Below are positions 45,539 to 55,862 of a stretch of DNA of 64,000 nucleotides, one piece after another. The stretch covers positions 1 through 64,000 of the forward strand of contig CAMJKI010000002.1 in NCBI GenBank assembly GCA_946406355.1, written 5' to 3'. Under the pieces are notes generated by a model. It was not told the DNA's origin. It did no database searches and was given only the letters and a program-made list of their open reading frames with translations. Origin of the DNA: an uncultured Bacteroidales bacterium (GTDB lineage Bacteria > Bacteroidota > Bacteroidia > Bacteroidales > UBA932). A program made the position numbers and the translations under genes. Position 1 is the stretch's first letter. Each line of letters opens with the position of its first letter.

Positions 45539-46267
45539 ATGTCCAACTTAGTTGTAGAAATAGGAAATACAGCGCTCAAGGCTGCCTGGAGCAGCCGGAT
45601 GACGCTGGGAAAAACCTTCCGCTACCAGGGAGAGAAGGTGACAGATTTCATTTTGTCGCTAACTGCCCGTGAAAAGCCGGCGGTAATGGTGGTTTCCTCG
45701 GTATTTCCCCTTTCCGAAGCCGATATCCAGCGCCTTGCCCCGGAGTGCGGAAAACTGATAGTGTTGGACAAAAACAACAGGGAATTCCTTTTGTCACAGG
45801 GGCTTCCCTCCTACTTGTCCTACGACCGCGCCGCTTCCGTGGTGGCTGTTCGCTATCTTTTCAAGGGCCGGGGATGCACCATTGTAGATTTTGGAACCAC
45901 CCTTTCCATAGATTTCACTTCGGAAGAAGGCCTGTACCGCGGAGGAAATGTATCGCTGGGATGCCGTACCCGTTTCAAGGCCCTCAGCCGATATTCCCGC
46001 GCCCTTCCGCTGGTGGATACGCCGGAAAATCCGGAGGTAATCGGCCTTTCCGAAACCGCCTCCCTGGAGAGCGGAGTGGTGTCGGGCATTATATTTGAAA
46101 TTGAGGGCTACCTGGGCTTGAATCCCCAAAATATAGCCGTTTTCACGGGTGGAGACGCTAATTATTTTGCAAAACGGATGAAAAGTTCCATATTTGTAAT
46201 TTGTAACCTCGTGTTGATGGGGTTGGCACTAATAGCTGACGAGTATGCTCAGAAGATGGAAAAATAG
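45539..46267 (+). CDS. coaX: Type III pantothenate kinase
   Basis: 242 residues; first step of coenzyme A synthesis. The phosphate loop is VEIGNTALKAAW, where Glu7 stands in place of the usual Asp of DxGNT. The second conserved block CTIVDFGTTLSIDF keeps its Asp. GGNVSLGCRTRFKALSRYSRAL is the usual substrate region, and FTGGDANYFAKRM ends the fold. The middle SYDRAASVVAVRYLF replaces the common GxDR. The substitutions are mild, so activity is likely but not certain. The next gene starts inside its last 23 bases. Confidence 0.88.
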   Translation: MSNLVVEIGNTALKAAWSSRMTLGKTFRYQGEKVTDFILSLTAREKPAVMVVSSVFPLSEADIQRLAPECGKLIVLDKNNREFLLSQGLPSYLSYDRAASVVAVRYLFKGRGCTIVDFGTTLSIDFTSEEGLYRGGNVSLGCRTRFKALSRYSRALPLVDTPENPEVIGLSETASLESGVVSGIIFEIEGYLGLNPQNIAVFTGGDANYFAKRMKSSIFVICNLVLMGLALIADEYAQKMEK

Positions 46268-47537
46268 GTTATTGGCAGTGATTATTCCCCTGATGGTTCC
46301 GTTTGTGGCTCAGGCCCAGACCGATGGAACCTACAGTGGTTTTTCCCCTTATTCCGTATATGGAATAGGGCAGATGCATCAGGGAGGCACCGCCTGGAAC
46401 CGTGGAATGGGAGGAATCGGCATAGCTGCTCGTAACAGGCGTTTCATCAATATCTTGAATCCGGCATCGGTCACCGCCCGGGACACCTTGTCTTTTATGA
46501 CCGATTTGGGCGTTACAACCAAATTCTCCCTTTTCATGCAAGACAGCAAAAAGGCGCCCAACGTTACAATGAACATAGAGGATTTTGTAATGTCCTTCCC
46601 GCTGTGGAATCACACGGCCATGATGGTGGGCATTAATCCCCTCAGCGATGTAGGTTATAAGATAACCTCTTCCAAGATAGATCTTTACACAACGCAGAAT
46701 ACGTTCACCTCGGCCGGAAACGGTGGCATCTATCAGGTGTTCGCCGCTTTTGGCGGCACCCTGTGGAACCGCCTTTCCCTGGGTGTACAGGGCATGTATG
46801 TCTTTGGAAACGTGAATAAATCGGCCACCCAAAGCTATGCCGATGAAACCTACCGCACCTATCACAGCGGCGATTCGCTGCAGGTGAACAACCTGGGTGT
46901 TAAATTCGGCCTGCAGTACGAACAGCCGCTCAGCACCACTTCTTTCCTTACGCTGGGCGCCACGTATAGGCTTTCCACCAGCATGAACGGACACCATATC
47001 CATTATCTGGAAGAAGGTTCGTACTACCGCGAAAGGAAGGAAACACTGCTTTCCAGCGCCGGCCTCCGTTTTGGCGACGAACTGGGCGTAGGCCTGTCGT
47101 ACCGCAAGTCGGATACCTTCCTTATAGAAGCGGACTATACCCGTTCGGACTGGAGCCGATGCGGATTTGATGCCGTTGCCGGCCTGTCCAATGTGGGAGA
47201 CCGTACGTTTGCCGCATCTACCGCCCAGTCGTTCCGGCTGGGAGCGGAATGGACGCCCAACCGCAACGATATCCGTTATTACCTCAAGCGTTGTACCTAC
47301 CGGGTGGGCGCCTATTACGACCAGTCCTATTATACCGTTGACGGGCAGCATATAGATGCAGTGGGCATTACCCTGGGCATGACGGCCCCCGTCTTCCGTT
47401 ACTACAACGGTCTTTCCCTGGGCCTGGATTTCGGCCGCCGCGGCCTGGCTCCCGGACAGGTAAAAGAGTATTTTGTGGGCATCAATGTGGGCTTCAACCT
47501 CTTTGATATCTGGTTCCAGAAACCCATGTACGATTAA
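46245..47537 (+). CDS. Outer-membrane beta-barrel protein, FadL-like
   Basis: 430 residues. Signal peptide MLRRWKNRLLAVIIPLMVPFVAQAQ begins at an ATG inside the end of coaX, so the genes overlap by 23 bases. The start GTYSGFSPYSVYGIGQMHQG, then NRGMGGIGIAARNRRFINILNPAS, is the pattern of Bacteroidota FadL/OMPP1-type barrels. Alternating hydrophobic strands run to the C-terminal INVGFNLFDIWFQKPMYD. Proteins of this kind often sit between coaX and lptC in Bacteroidales. The cargo is unknown; transport of a hydrophobic compound is only a guess from the fold. Confidence 0.75.
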   Translation: MLRRWKNRLLAVIIPLMVPFVAQAQTDGTYSGFSPYSVYGIGQMHQGGTAWNRGMGGIGIAARNRRFINILNPASVTARDTLSFMTDLGVTTKFSLFMQDSKKAPNVTMNIEDFVMSFPLWNHTAMMVGINPLSDVGYKITSSKIDLYTTQNTFTSAGNGGIYQVFAAFGGTLWNRLSLGVQGMYVFGNVNKSATQSYADETYRTYHSGDSLQVNNLGVKFGLQYEQPLSTTSFLTLGATYRLSTSMNGHHIHYLEEGSYYRERKETLLSSAGLRFGDELGVGLSYRKSDTFLIEADYTRSDWSRCGFDAVAGLSNVGDRTFAASTAQSFRLGAEWTPNRNDIRYYLKRCTYRVGAYYDQSYYTVDGQHIDAVGITLGMTAPVFRYYNGLSLGLDFGRRGLAPGQVKEYFVGINVGFNLFDIWFQKPMYD

Positions 47538-47595
47538 TTTAGCACGATACTTGTAAATATTGGTCCCAAACAGGAAACAAACAAAATCTAACGAT

Positions 47596-48924
47596 ATGAA
47601 AAAATTAGTTCTTACCTTCTTCGCCGCGTCGGTAGCTCTCCTTTCCGCAGGGTTTACCGCATCTGCCCAGGGCAAGTATGGCGCCGACAGCGCCGAGTGC
47701 ATCAAGTACCTTTCCTACTATCAGGAGTACTACAAGCAAAAGAATTACGATTCGGCACTTCCCAACTGGAGAAGGGCCTACGCCCTGTGCCCCGCCACGG
47801 CTTCCCAGAACATGTTCGTGCACGGCACAACGCTCATGACCCAGCAGTACAACAAGGTGAAGGATGCCGCCTGGAAATCGGCCATCGTAGATACCATCCT
47901 TACCCTGCAGGACCAGCGTATGACTGCCTATCCCAAGAACAGGGCTACCATCCTGAACAACAAGGGACAGTACATGATCAACTATCGTGGTGAGGACGCC
48001 GCCTACCTCTATAAGAATCTCAACGAGATTATGGACGAGCTGGGCGCCGGCACCAAGCGCGACATCCTGGTTAAGGTACTGCAGGCTTCCATCAGCCTCT
48101 ATCGTGAGAACCAGCTGCAGGCCGACGAGGTTATCGGCATGTACGACAAAGTGTCCGAACTCATTGAAAAGGCCGAGGCCAAGAACGAGTCCGACGAGGA
48201 AGAGAACCTGAAGGCCAAGGCTACCATCGAGTCCCTGTTCGCCGACAGCAAGGTGGCTTCCTGCGATAACCTCATAGCCATCTTCGGTCCCCGCTACGAG
48301 GCCGATCCGGAGAACATCACCCTGGTTTCCAATATCGTGAAGCTCATGAACACCGCCGAGGACTGCGCCTCCAACGACCTGTACCTCAAGGCTGTTACCT
48401 CCATGTATAAGCTGGATCCTTCCTACAAGAGCGCCTATGCCCTGTTCCGCCTGAATTCGGCCCGCGGCAATATAGCCGACGCCGGCAAGTATATGGAAGA
48501 GGCTATCGCCGCTCCGGAGTCCGATCCTGCCACCGACGCCCAGTACTACTACGAACTGGCCCTGTTCGCCTACAAGAACGGCATGCGTTCCAAGGCCTAC
48601 GAGAGCGCCCGCAAGGCTATCGACATGGACTATGGCTATGCCGGCAAGGCCTACATCATCCTGGGCAACCTCTGGGCTTCCGTAAGCTGCGACGGAGATG
48701 TTAACAAGTATGCCCGCTACTGGGCCGCCACGGACTGCTACCAGAAGGCCCGCAGCGCCGATCCTACCGTAGCCGACGAAGCTTCCGCTTCCATTTCCAG
48801 CGTAAGCCGCTATTATCCCGAGGCCAGTGAAATCTTCATGTACGACCTGGGCGCCGGCCAGAGCTACACCGTTTCCTGCGGTGGCATGACCGCCACAACT
48901 ACGGTACGTGTGAACAACAGATAG
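47596..48924 (+). CDS. Periplasmic tetratricopeptide repeat protein
   Basis: 442 residues from ATG 47596 (signal peptide MKKLVLTFFAASVALLSAGFTASAQ); a farther GTG upstream is rejected. Helical repeats rich in Ala and Tyr run to the end: SYYQEYYKQKNYDSALPNWR, SIVDTILTLQ-like stretches, YYYELALFAYKNGMRSKAYE and SARKAIDMDYGYAGKAYIIL. TPR proteins act as docking scaffolds. Position between the barrel gene and lptC suggests envelope assembly, but no partner is known. The TAG stop overlaps the GTG start of lptC by one base. Confidence 0.8.
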   Translation: MKKLVLTFFAASVALLSAGFTASAQGKYGADSAECIKYLSYYQEYYKQKNYDSALPNWRRAYALCPATASQNMFVHGTTLMTQQYNKVKDAAWKSAIVDTILTLQDQRMTAYPKNRATILNNKGQYMINYRGEDAAYLYKNLNEIMDELGAGTKRDILVKVLQASISLYRENQLQADEVIGMYDKVSELIEKAEAKNESDEEENLKAKATIESLFADSKVASCDNLIAIFGPRYEADPENITLVSNIVKLMNTAEDCASNDLYLKAVTSMYKLDPSYKSAYALFRLNSARGNIADAGKYMEEAIAAPESDPATDAQYYYELALFAYKNGMRSKAYESARKAIDMDYGYAGKAYIILGNLWASVSCDGDVNKYARYWAATDCYQKARSADPTVADEASASISSVSRYYPEASEIFMYDLGAGQSYTVSCGGMTATTTVRVNNR

Positions 48925-49547
48925 TGAAGGCAAAATACATATTCAGGACGATGGCAAGCACTCTGGTGCTTGCTTTCGTCGTTTATTCGTGCAAGGGCAA
49001 TCTGTCCGAGGCCGAGAAGCTGGACCTGAACAAAATACCCCTCCAGACCGTAGATGACATGTTCTATGTGCAGACGGAAAACGGCCGGCTGAAAACGCGG
49101 ATAGAGGCCGCCAGGATGGAGGCTTACGAAAAGGATACCCTTTCCTATGACCTGTTTCCCAATGGTGTGAGCTATTTCGGATACGGGGACGACGGCTCGC
49201 TGGAAACCACTATCACAGCCCAGCAGGCCCGTCACGACAAGAATAAGGGGGGAAAGGATAAATGGTCGGTCTTCGGCAATGTGGTTATCCGGAATATCAT
49301 CAAGCAGGAAACCATGGAAACCGACACCCTGTATTGGGATCAGGAGGCCCAGGAAATCTGGACCGACTGCTACATCAAGATGACTTCTCCCAGCGGAATT
49401 CTGCAGGGATACGGGATGCGTTCCGACGAAATGGCGCGCAACGCCATCCTGCTTTCTCCCTTCGACAACGAGTTCATTGTAGAGAAGGATTCAACGGTGG
49501 TAGTCATTGATTCCGTTAATTTTATAGGGCCGATGTTAAAAAAATAG
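48924..49547 (+). CDS. lptC: LptC-like LPS export lipoprotein
   Basis: 207 residues starting at GTG 48924, which overlaps the TPR stop (TAGTG); an ATG at 48951 is possible but would shorten the signal. Lipobox VVYSC gives Cys23. The beta-jellyroll pattern of LptC/OstA is visible: QTVDDMFYVQTENGRLKTRI, DTLSYDLFPNGVSYFGYGDD, ETDTLYWDQEAQEIWTDCYI and TSPSGILQGYGMRSD. LptC bridges LptB2FG to LptA in moving lipopolysaccharide across the periplasm; anchoring by a lipid rather than a helix is common in this phylum. ppiD follows. Confidence 0.85.
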   Translation: MKAKYIFRTMASTLVLAFVVYSCKGNLSEAEKLDLNKIPLQTVDDMFYVQTENGRLKTRIEAARMEAYEKDTLSYDLFPNGVSYFGYGDDGSLETTITAQQARHDKNKGGKDKWSVFGNVVIRNIIKQETMETDTLYWDQEAQEIWTDCYIKMTSPSGILQGYGMRSDEMARNAILLSPFDNEFIVEKDSTVVVIDSVNFIGPMLKK

Positions 49548-49569
49548 TGGTTAATTGGAAAGATTTTCG

Positions 49570-49577
49570 TAATTTTG
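49570..49577 (+). promoter_or_regulatory. ppiD -7 promoter box
   Basis: TAATTTTG, 39 bases before the ppiD ATG, suggests ppiD and ychF have their own transcript. Confidence 0.5.
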
Positions 49578-49616
49578 CAGCCCTTATCGAGTAAAAATTA
49601 AAAAACAGATAAAAAA

Positions 49617-51704
49617 ATGGCAGCTCTAGAGACCATCAGAACCAAATTCGGCATTGGTGCATCGCTCATCATTGCCTTCGGTCTTTTACTCTTCCTTGTA
49701 AATCCGTCCGACATCATCCAGACTATCCAGTCGGCCTCTTCCAGGTACGATGTCGGCAAAATCAATGGTAAATCCATTTCCTATACGGATTTCGACCAGT
49801 TGGTAAAGCAGAACGCAGATGTTAACCAGATGCTCACCGGCGTCTCCACTTCCAGCGAAGAAGCCCAGAAGCAGATGCGGGAACAGACCTGGCAGAACCT
49901 GATCCAGGAGTATCTCATTATCCCCACCATCCAGAAGGCCGGCATCAACGTGGGCCAGCAGGAGCAGATCGACCTGTTTGTGGGCGATAATATTTCCCCC
50001 GTTATCGTGAGCAGCGGTCTGTTCCGTGACGAGAACGGCAACGTTTCTCCCGCCCTGGTGCGCGACTTCATGGAGGCCTCAAGCAGCGATCAGAACCCGC
50101 AGTACCTCCAGATCCGGAATTATCTCCAGAACCTGGTCCGTAACAACCGTTACACCACCAAGTACAGCAACCTGTTCTCCGCTTCTTCCATGGAGAATGC
50201 GCTGCAGCTCCAGAAGTCCATCGCCGAGAACAACACCCTGGCCAATGTAGATTTTGTGGTTTCCAACAACACCTACTTCCCCATGGACACCACCATCGTG
50301 GTTTCTTCGGCCGATATCCGCAAGTACTACAAAGATCATAAGGAGAACTTCCGTCAGAAGGCTACCCGCGATATTGAATATGCTGTATTTGAGGTAGTTC
50401 CTTCGGCTCAGGATATCGCTGCCCAGAACAACGAGTTCGCCGCCCAGTACGAGGAATTCGTGGCTACCGAAAATGTGCGTGCCTTCCTGCAGCGCAATTC
50501 GGACCGTCAGTGGAGCGACCGCTGGTACAAGAGCGGGGAACTCCGTTCCGTTAACGCCGACATCGACGCCTTCGTGAGCGAGAACGCTTCCGGTGCTTCT
50601 CCCGTGGTTGCTTCCGGCAACACCTTCTATGCCGCCCGCATTATGGACATGGCCAACATCCCGGATTCCGTGTATGTGCGCCACATCCTGCTGCAGGGCA
50701 CCGATGCCCGCCACCAGGCCGACAGCCTGCTGGGCGAACTCAAGGGTAACAACTTTGCCGCCCTTGCCACCCTGTACTCCGTGGACCAGAACTATGCCAT
50801 GGACGGCGAAATGGGCAACCTCGGCTGGATGACGCAGAATTCTGTGATTCCCGGCTTCGAGCCCATCTTCACTGCCGCCAAGGGCAAGCCTTTCATCCTT
50901 ACCACCCAGTACGGTACTCATATTGTGGAGGTGACCAAGACCACCGCCCCCGTTGCAAAGAAGCAGGTGGCCGTGTTTGAGAAGAGCGCCATTCCCAGCA
51001 AGGAAACCTACGCCCGCATCTACAACCAGGCTAATATCCTGGCTACCCGCGCCGCCGGCAAGTACAGCAACTACAAGGCCGCTTGCGACTCCACCGGTAC
51101 CTACTCCCGCAGCATGACCATCAACGAGGGAACCGACACCTACGGCTCTATCGGCCACGCCAAGGAAGTAACCCGCTGGTGCTTTGACAACAAGCCCGGA
51201 AAGGCCTCCAACATCATAACCGTAGATAACAACTACTTCTTTGTAGCCGCCGTCAAGGAGGCCCACAAGGAGGGTTATGCCAAGGTGGAAGAGGTGGCCG
51301 AGAACATCCGCACCAACCTCTATTACGACCTGTATGCCAAGAAGCAGGCCGAGCGTGTGGCCGAGAAGATCCAGGGCGCTACCACGCTGGAGCAGGCTGC
51401 CGAAAAGCTGGGTCTCCAGGTTAACAGCCTCACCGACGTTACCTTCTCCACCAATTCGGCCGCTACCACCGAACCCGCTTTCGTGGGTGCCGTGGCTGCT
51501 GCCAAGGAGAACGTGCTGGCCGGTCCGGTTGCCGGTACCGTAGGTTCGTACCTGTTCCGTGTAAACGGTCGCGAAACCGGTTCCTTCTATACCGAGGACG
51601 ACGCCCGCAACTACCAGGCCCAGGTGAACAACTACAACCTTCAGCTGCTCATGTCCGTGATGATGGACAAGACGGTCAAGGACAACCGCGCCCGTTTCTA
51701 TTAA
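49617..51704 (+). CDS. ppiD: PpiD/SurA-type periplasmic peptidyl-prolyl isomerase
   Basis: 695 residues. One membrane helix (about 12-31, GIGASLIIAFGLLLFLV) anchors it in the inner membrane. A SurA-N-like chaperone segment (about 40-230) follows. The parvulin domain is near 352-445: VYVRHILLQGTDARHQADSL, FAALATLYSVDQ, GEMGNLGWMTQNSVIPGFEP and TQYGTHIVEVTK. It helps fold secreted and outer-membrane proteins, fitting the neighbouring barrel and lptC genes. A second, weaker parvulin-like part may exist toward the C-terminus. ychF starts 9 bases later. Confidence 0.9.
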   Translation: MAALETIRTKFGIGASLIIAFGLLLFLVNPSDIIQTIQSASSRYDVGKINGKSISYTDFDQLVKQNADVNQMLTGVSTSSEEAQKQMREQTWQNLIQEYLIIPTIQKAGINVGQQEQIDLFVGDNISPVIVSSGLFRDENGNVSPALVRDFMEASSSDQNPQYLQIRNYLQNLVRNNRYTTKYSNLFSASSMENALQLQKSIAENNTLANVDFVVSNNTYFPMDTTIVVSSADIRKYYKDHKENFRQKATRDIEYAVFEVVPSAQDIAAQNNEFAAQYEEFVATENVRAFLQRNSDRQWSDRWYKSGELRSVNADIDAFVSENASGASPVVASGNTFYAARIMDMANIPDSVYVRHILLQGTDARHQADSLLGELKGNNFAALATLYSVDQNYAMDGEMGNLGWMTQNSVIPGFEPIFTAAKGKPFILTTQYGTHIVEVTKTTAPVAKKQVAVFEKSAIPSKETYARIYNQANILATRAAGKYSNYKAACDSTGTYSRSMTINEGTDTYGSIGHAKEVTRWCFDNKPGKASNIITVDNNYFFVAAVKEAHKEGYAKVEEVAENIRTNLYYDLYAKKQAERVAEKIQGATTLEQAAEKLGLQVNSLTDVTFSTNSAATTEPAFVGAVAAAKENVLAGPVAGTVGSYLFRVNGRETGSFYTEDDARNYQAQVNNYNLQLLMSVMMDKTVKDNRARFY

Positions 51705-51713
51705 TAGATTTTT

Positions 51714-52817
<1,104 letters not shown>

Positions 52818-52842
52818 ATAACTGATTATCAGTATATTATAG

Positions 52843-52876
52843 TTTTCTCCCTGTGATTTTTGTCACAGGGAGAAAA
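52843..52876. terminator. Bidirectional hairpin between ychF and the CpXC gene
   Basis: TTTTCTCCCTGTGA pairs perfectly with TCACAGGGAGAAAA (14 bp) around TTTTTG. It sits between two convergent genes and reads nearly the same on both strands, so it can end both transcripts. Confidence 0.7.
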
Positions 52877-52897
52877 TTGTAAATAGCTGTTGGTGAA

Positions 52898-53512
52898 TTA
52901 CTTAAAGAATTGGTCTGGCCAAACGGCGTCTACTACGGCAAAGCCTGCGGCGGGATGAATGGAAGGATTGCGGCCCAGGATGCCGCGAGCGTCTTCGTAT
53001 ACGTTAAAGCCGATATTCACCACTTGCATCTGACCGTTCAACGGGAAGGCCAGAACCATCTCGTTGTCGGGACCTTCCATCCGCAGGAAACGCAGCTGGT
53101 CATCGGCCATTTCCGGGTTTTTGGCGCTCAGCTCCCGGCGGGTTACCCACTTGCACATTTCCATGGCCACATCGTCCAGGCCGGCTTCGTGGATATTTAC
53201 CTTTTCTATCAGGTCGCCTACTTCTTTCACGCGGCGCAGGGTATAGCCTTCCAGTTCCTTCACCGCCTCTTCCACCTCCCTGGGCGCCTCCTGGCCGTCC
53301 GGCAGCAGCCACACCATCAGGCGGCTCTCCGGATCGTGATACAAAGTCTGGTACTTCAGCAGGTTCCGGGTGCCGCAGTAGGGACATTCCCAAACAAAGA
53401 GGGAACCGTCCCGGACCCGTGCTTTAAGCTCCGGATTCAGGGCGGTATTGATGCGCTGTACCGGTTCCACCTGCGTGGGCCGGTGACAGTGGCTACAGTT
53501 TACGGGCACCAT
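52898..53512 (-). CDS. CpXC domain protein (zinc-ribbon-like)
   Basis: 204 residues from ATG 53512. Two Cys pairs, VNCSHCHRP and WECPYCGTRN, form the CpXC zinc-binding unit at the N-terminus. A helical domain of unknown role follows (VEEAVKELEGYTLRRVKEVG, LDDVAMEMCKWVTRRELS). CpXC proteins are common in Bacteroidota and Firmicutes; none has a proven function that I can cite. Its ATG lies 20 bases inside the end of galK, suggesting coupled translation with the galactose enzyme. Confidence 0.8.
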   Translation of the reverse strand: MVPVNCSHCHRPTQVEPVQRINTALNPELKARVRDGSLFVWECPYCGTRNLLKYQTLYHDPESRLMVWLLPDGQEAPREVEEAVKELEGYTLRRVKEVGDLIEKVNIHEAGLDDVAMEMCKWVTRRELSAKNPEMADDQLRFLRMEGPDNEMVLAFPLNGQMQVVNIGFNVYEDARGILGRNPSIHPAAGFAVVDAVWPDQFFK

Positions 53513-54635
53513 CGCTGATGACCACGTCATAGATCTTGGGTTCGTGCCCGAACTTGGCGGCGAATTCCTTCACGGCCGTGGCGATGAAAGCGTCGTACAG
53601 TTCTTCCTTCACCAGGTTGATGGTGCAGCCGCCGAAGCCGCCGCCCATAACGCGGGAACCCGTTACATCGCATTTGCGGGCCAGTTTGTTCAGGAAATCC
53701 AGTTCTTCGCAGGACACCTCGTACAGACGGGACAGGCCGAAGTGGGTCTGGTACATCATCTCACCAACGGTCTCGTAATCGTCCCGTTCCAGGGCGTCGC
53801 AGACGTCCAGCACGCGCTGCACCTCGCCGATTACGAATTCGGCCCGCAGGAAGTCTTCCTGGGGGATCTGGTCCCGAACTTCGTCCAGCCAGAGGCGCTT
53901 GGCGTCGGACAGGAACTCCACCTCCGGATGATTGGCCCGGATGGCAGCGGCGGCCCTTTCGCAGGATTCGCGGCGCTTGTTATAGGCGCTGGAGGCCAGT
54001 TCGTGCTTTACGCAGGTATCCAGCAGCACCACGCGGTAACCTTTGGGATGGAAGGGGAAATACTTGTATTCACCCGTTTTGCAATTGAGGCGGATGAGGG
54101 AACCTTCCTTGCCGAAGATGGAAGCGAACTGGTCCATGATGCCGCACTTTACACCGCAGTAATTGTGCTCCGTGCTCTGGCCGATGCGCGCCAGCTCGAA
54201 CTTTTCTATACCGTTGCCGTTAATTTCGTTGATGGCGAAGGCAAACACGCTTTCCAGGGCAGCGGAAGAGCTAAGGCCGGCACCCAGCGGAACGTCTCCG
54301 GCAAAAACGGCATTGAATCCGGCCACCTTGCCGCCCCGCTTGATGGTTTCCCGGCACACGCCGAAGATGTAGCGGGCCCACTGCTGCTGGGGTTTATCCT
54401 CTTCCTGCAGGCCGAATTCCACAAATTCGTCGAAGTCGATGGAAAACACCTTCACTTTGTCGGTCCCGTTGGGATTGATGGCTGCCATGACGCCGAAATT
54501 GATGGCACCCGGGAACACATAACCGCCATTATAATCCGTATGTTCGCCGATAAGATTGATTCGGCCGGAAGACATGTAAAGGGTTCCTTCTTCTCCAAAG
54601 AGGGTTTTGAATTTTTCCTGAATCTTGGTTTTCAT
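53493..54635 (-). CDS. galK: Galactokinase
   Basis: 380 residues; phosphorylates galactose at C1 in the Leloir pathway. The galactokinase signature GRINLIGEHTDYNGGYVFPG near the start and the GHMP ATP loop VPLGAGLSSSAALESVFAFA are both intact, as is the third motif GSRVMGGGFGGCTINLV. The proton-accepting Asp is in CGIMDQFASIFG. galM, the epimerase that feeds it, lies at 61.5-62.5 kb but galT and galE are not in the window. The TATCTTTG box is 28 bases upstream. Confidence 0.97.
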   Translation of the reverse strand: MKTKIQEKFKTLFGEEGTLYMSSGRINLIGEHTDYNGGYVFPGAINFGVMAAINPNGTDKVKVFSIDFDEFVEFGLQEEDKPQQQWARYIFGVCRETIKRGGKVAGFNAVFAGDVPLGAGLSSSAALESVFAFAINEINGNGIEKFELARIGQSTEHNYCGVKCGIMDQFASIFGKEGSLIRLNCKTGEYKYFPFHPKGYRVVLLDTCVKHELASSAYNKRRESCERAAAAIRANHPEVEFLSDAKRLWLDEVRDQIPQEDFLRAEFVIGEVQRVLDVCDALERDDYETVGEMMYQTHFGLSRLYEVSCEELDFLNKLARKCDVTGSRVMGGGFGGCTINLVKEELYDAFIATAVKEFAAKFGHEPKIYDVVISDGARKL

Positions 54636-54663
54636 ATACAGTGTTACTTATTGTCGGTATCTA

Positions 54664-54671
54664 CAAAGATA
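54664..54671 (-). promoter_or_regulatory. galK -7 promoter box
   Basis: TATCTTTG on the minus strand, 28 bases before the galK ATG. Confidence 0.5.
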
Positions 54672-54683
54672 GTGATTTTTTTC

Positions 54684-55445
54684 CTAATGGCGAAGGCCCC
54701 AGACAGCCGGGTCGTAGGCCGATTCCACATACTCTTCCATATCGTCCGGAAGGGCGGGGTAAAAATCCAGGCCCGTGAGCAGCTCCAGGTCGTTCACCGA
54801 AAGGGCGCATTTCTCCAGATAGTAGCGGTTGGCGTCGTTCTGCATCACAAAAGCCACCGCCTGATAGCGGGATCCGTCGTGCACCAGCGCCACCTTGAAA
54901 AAGGCATCCGGCACTACCACATTGTCCGGGCCGATGGTTCCATACTTGTTGTCGCCGATGATGGGGCCGGATACTACCCACACCCGACCGTATTCCCGCG
55001 CCCATTTGCGGACCTGCTTCTCCAAGTATTGCCAGTCCTTGTTGTTCAGTTCTTCCCGCTGGGGGCAGATGTTCAGGAAGTAGAAGGTTTCGGCCATGGC
55101 TTCGTCGCTCCAGAAGAAATCTCCGGCCGGGGCCATGTGTCCCCTGGTCCATCCGCTGCGGAAATAGTCCTCCCGCCGCGCCTGCTTTCCCGGAAAGTTG
55201 AAGTCCATGGAAAAGTCCTTGTCGGTACGGGTTGCTTCGCCGTGGGTTTCCTCTTCCGTAAGTTCATAGGCCACCCAGTTGGGAATGAGCGTTTCCGTGT
55301 TATAAGAAGTAACATATCCCTGATACTCCACCACATTATCCCGCGCTTCCACGGCCGGCATCTCCAGCCCCTGAGGCGCTTCTGCCGTAATAAAGTCACA
55401 CGCGGCAAGGGTGAGCAGAGTCACCGCCAATCCTGCTGTTTTCAT
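54684..55445 (-). CDS. Secreted DNA/RNA non-specific endonuclease lipoprotein
   Basis: 253 residues. Lipobox TLAAC gives Cys16. The NUC1-type beta-beta-alpha-metal active site is in WTRGHMAPAGDFFWS, with the catalytic His; the family usually has DRGH and here Thr replaces Asp. The metal-binding Asn lies in NICPQREELNNKDWQYLEKQ, and VVSGPIIG is also typical. It would degrade nucleic acid at the cell surface or in the periplasm, for defence or nutrient scavenging. It begins 9 bases after hicB, so it may be expressed with the toxin-antitoxin pair. Confidence 0.88.
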   Translation of the reverse strand: MKTAGLAVTLLTLAACDFITAEAPQGLEMPAVEARDNVVEYQGYVTSYNTETLIPNWVAYELTEEETHGEATRTDKDFSMDFNFPGKQARREDYFRSGWTRGHMAPAGDFFWSDEAMAETFYFLNICPQREELNNKDWQYLEKQVRKWAREYGRVWVVSGPIIGDNKYGTIGPDNVVVPDAFFKVALVHDGSRYQAVAFVMQNDANRYYLEKCALSVNDLELLTGLDFYPALPDDMEEYVESAYDPAVWGLRH

Positions 55446-55454
55446 TTTGCTGCT

Positions 55455-55862
55455 TTATAAAGAAGAGTTCATAAGTTCCCGCCCCAGTTGATGCAGGGCC
55501 TTTTCCATTTTGTCTATCTGCTTTTTACGGGGTTTGGTTACTCCGTGCATATAAGACCAGATTTGCTTAGGGTGTATACCGGAAAGACGACCTAACGCCG
55601 TGGGAGTTATAACCCCGGAATAGTATTCAAGCATAGCCATAACATCCCAGTGGGTTACAAACTCATATTCGTCATCCAGCCACTCCGGATAAATGAATGC
55701 ACGCTCCGGGCCGTCTTCTTTAGTGAGCCGGAGCGTTTCCATCAATTCTTTTTTTGCCTCCAGAACGCTGTTCCCGGAACCAAATAGGGCCGGGTGGTCC
55801 TCACAGCAGGCCGTATAGGTTCCATCCTCTGCCCGACTGATATTTATACTTACTTTTCTCAT
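55455..55862 (-). CDS. hicB: HicB-type antitoxin
   Basis: 135 residues. The N-terminal part has the partly degraded RNase H-like HicB fold (INISRAEDGTYTACCEDHPA then VLEAKKELMETLRLTKED). The C-terminal half is a helix-turn-helix (ITPTALGRLSGIHPKQIWSY, then MHGVTKPRKKQIDKMEKALH) that likely represses the operon. It starts by overlapping hicA by four bases (ATGA), in toxin-first order. Longer than short HicB proteins, which typically lack the HTH. Confidence 0.88.
   Translation of the reverse strand: MRKVSINISRAEDGTYTACCEDHPALFGSGNSVLEAKKELMETLRLTKEDGPERAFIYPEWLDDEYEFVTHWDVMAMLEYYSGVITPTALGRLSGIHPKQIWSYMHGVTKPRKKQIDKMEKALHQLGRELMNSSL

Noticed and set aside
53544-55460. 638-residue plus-strand open frame opposite galK and the nuclease gene
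   Set aside because: Antisense shadow of well-supported genes; low-complexity composition and no recognisable domain.
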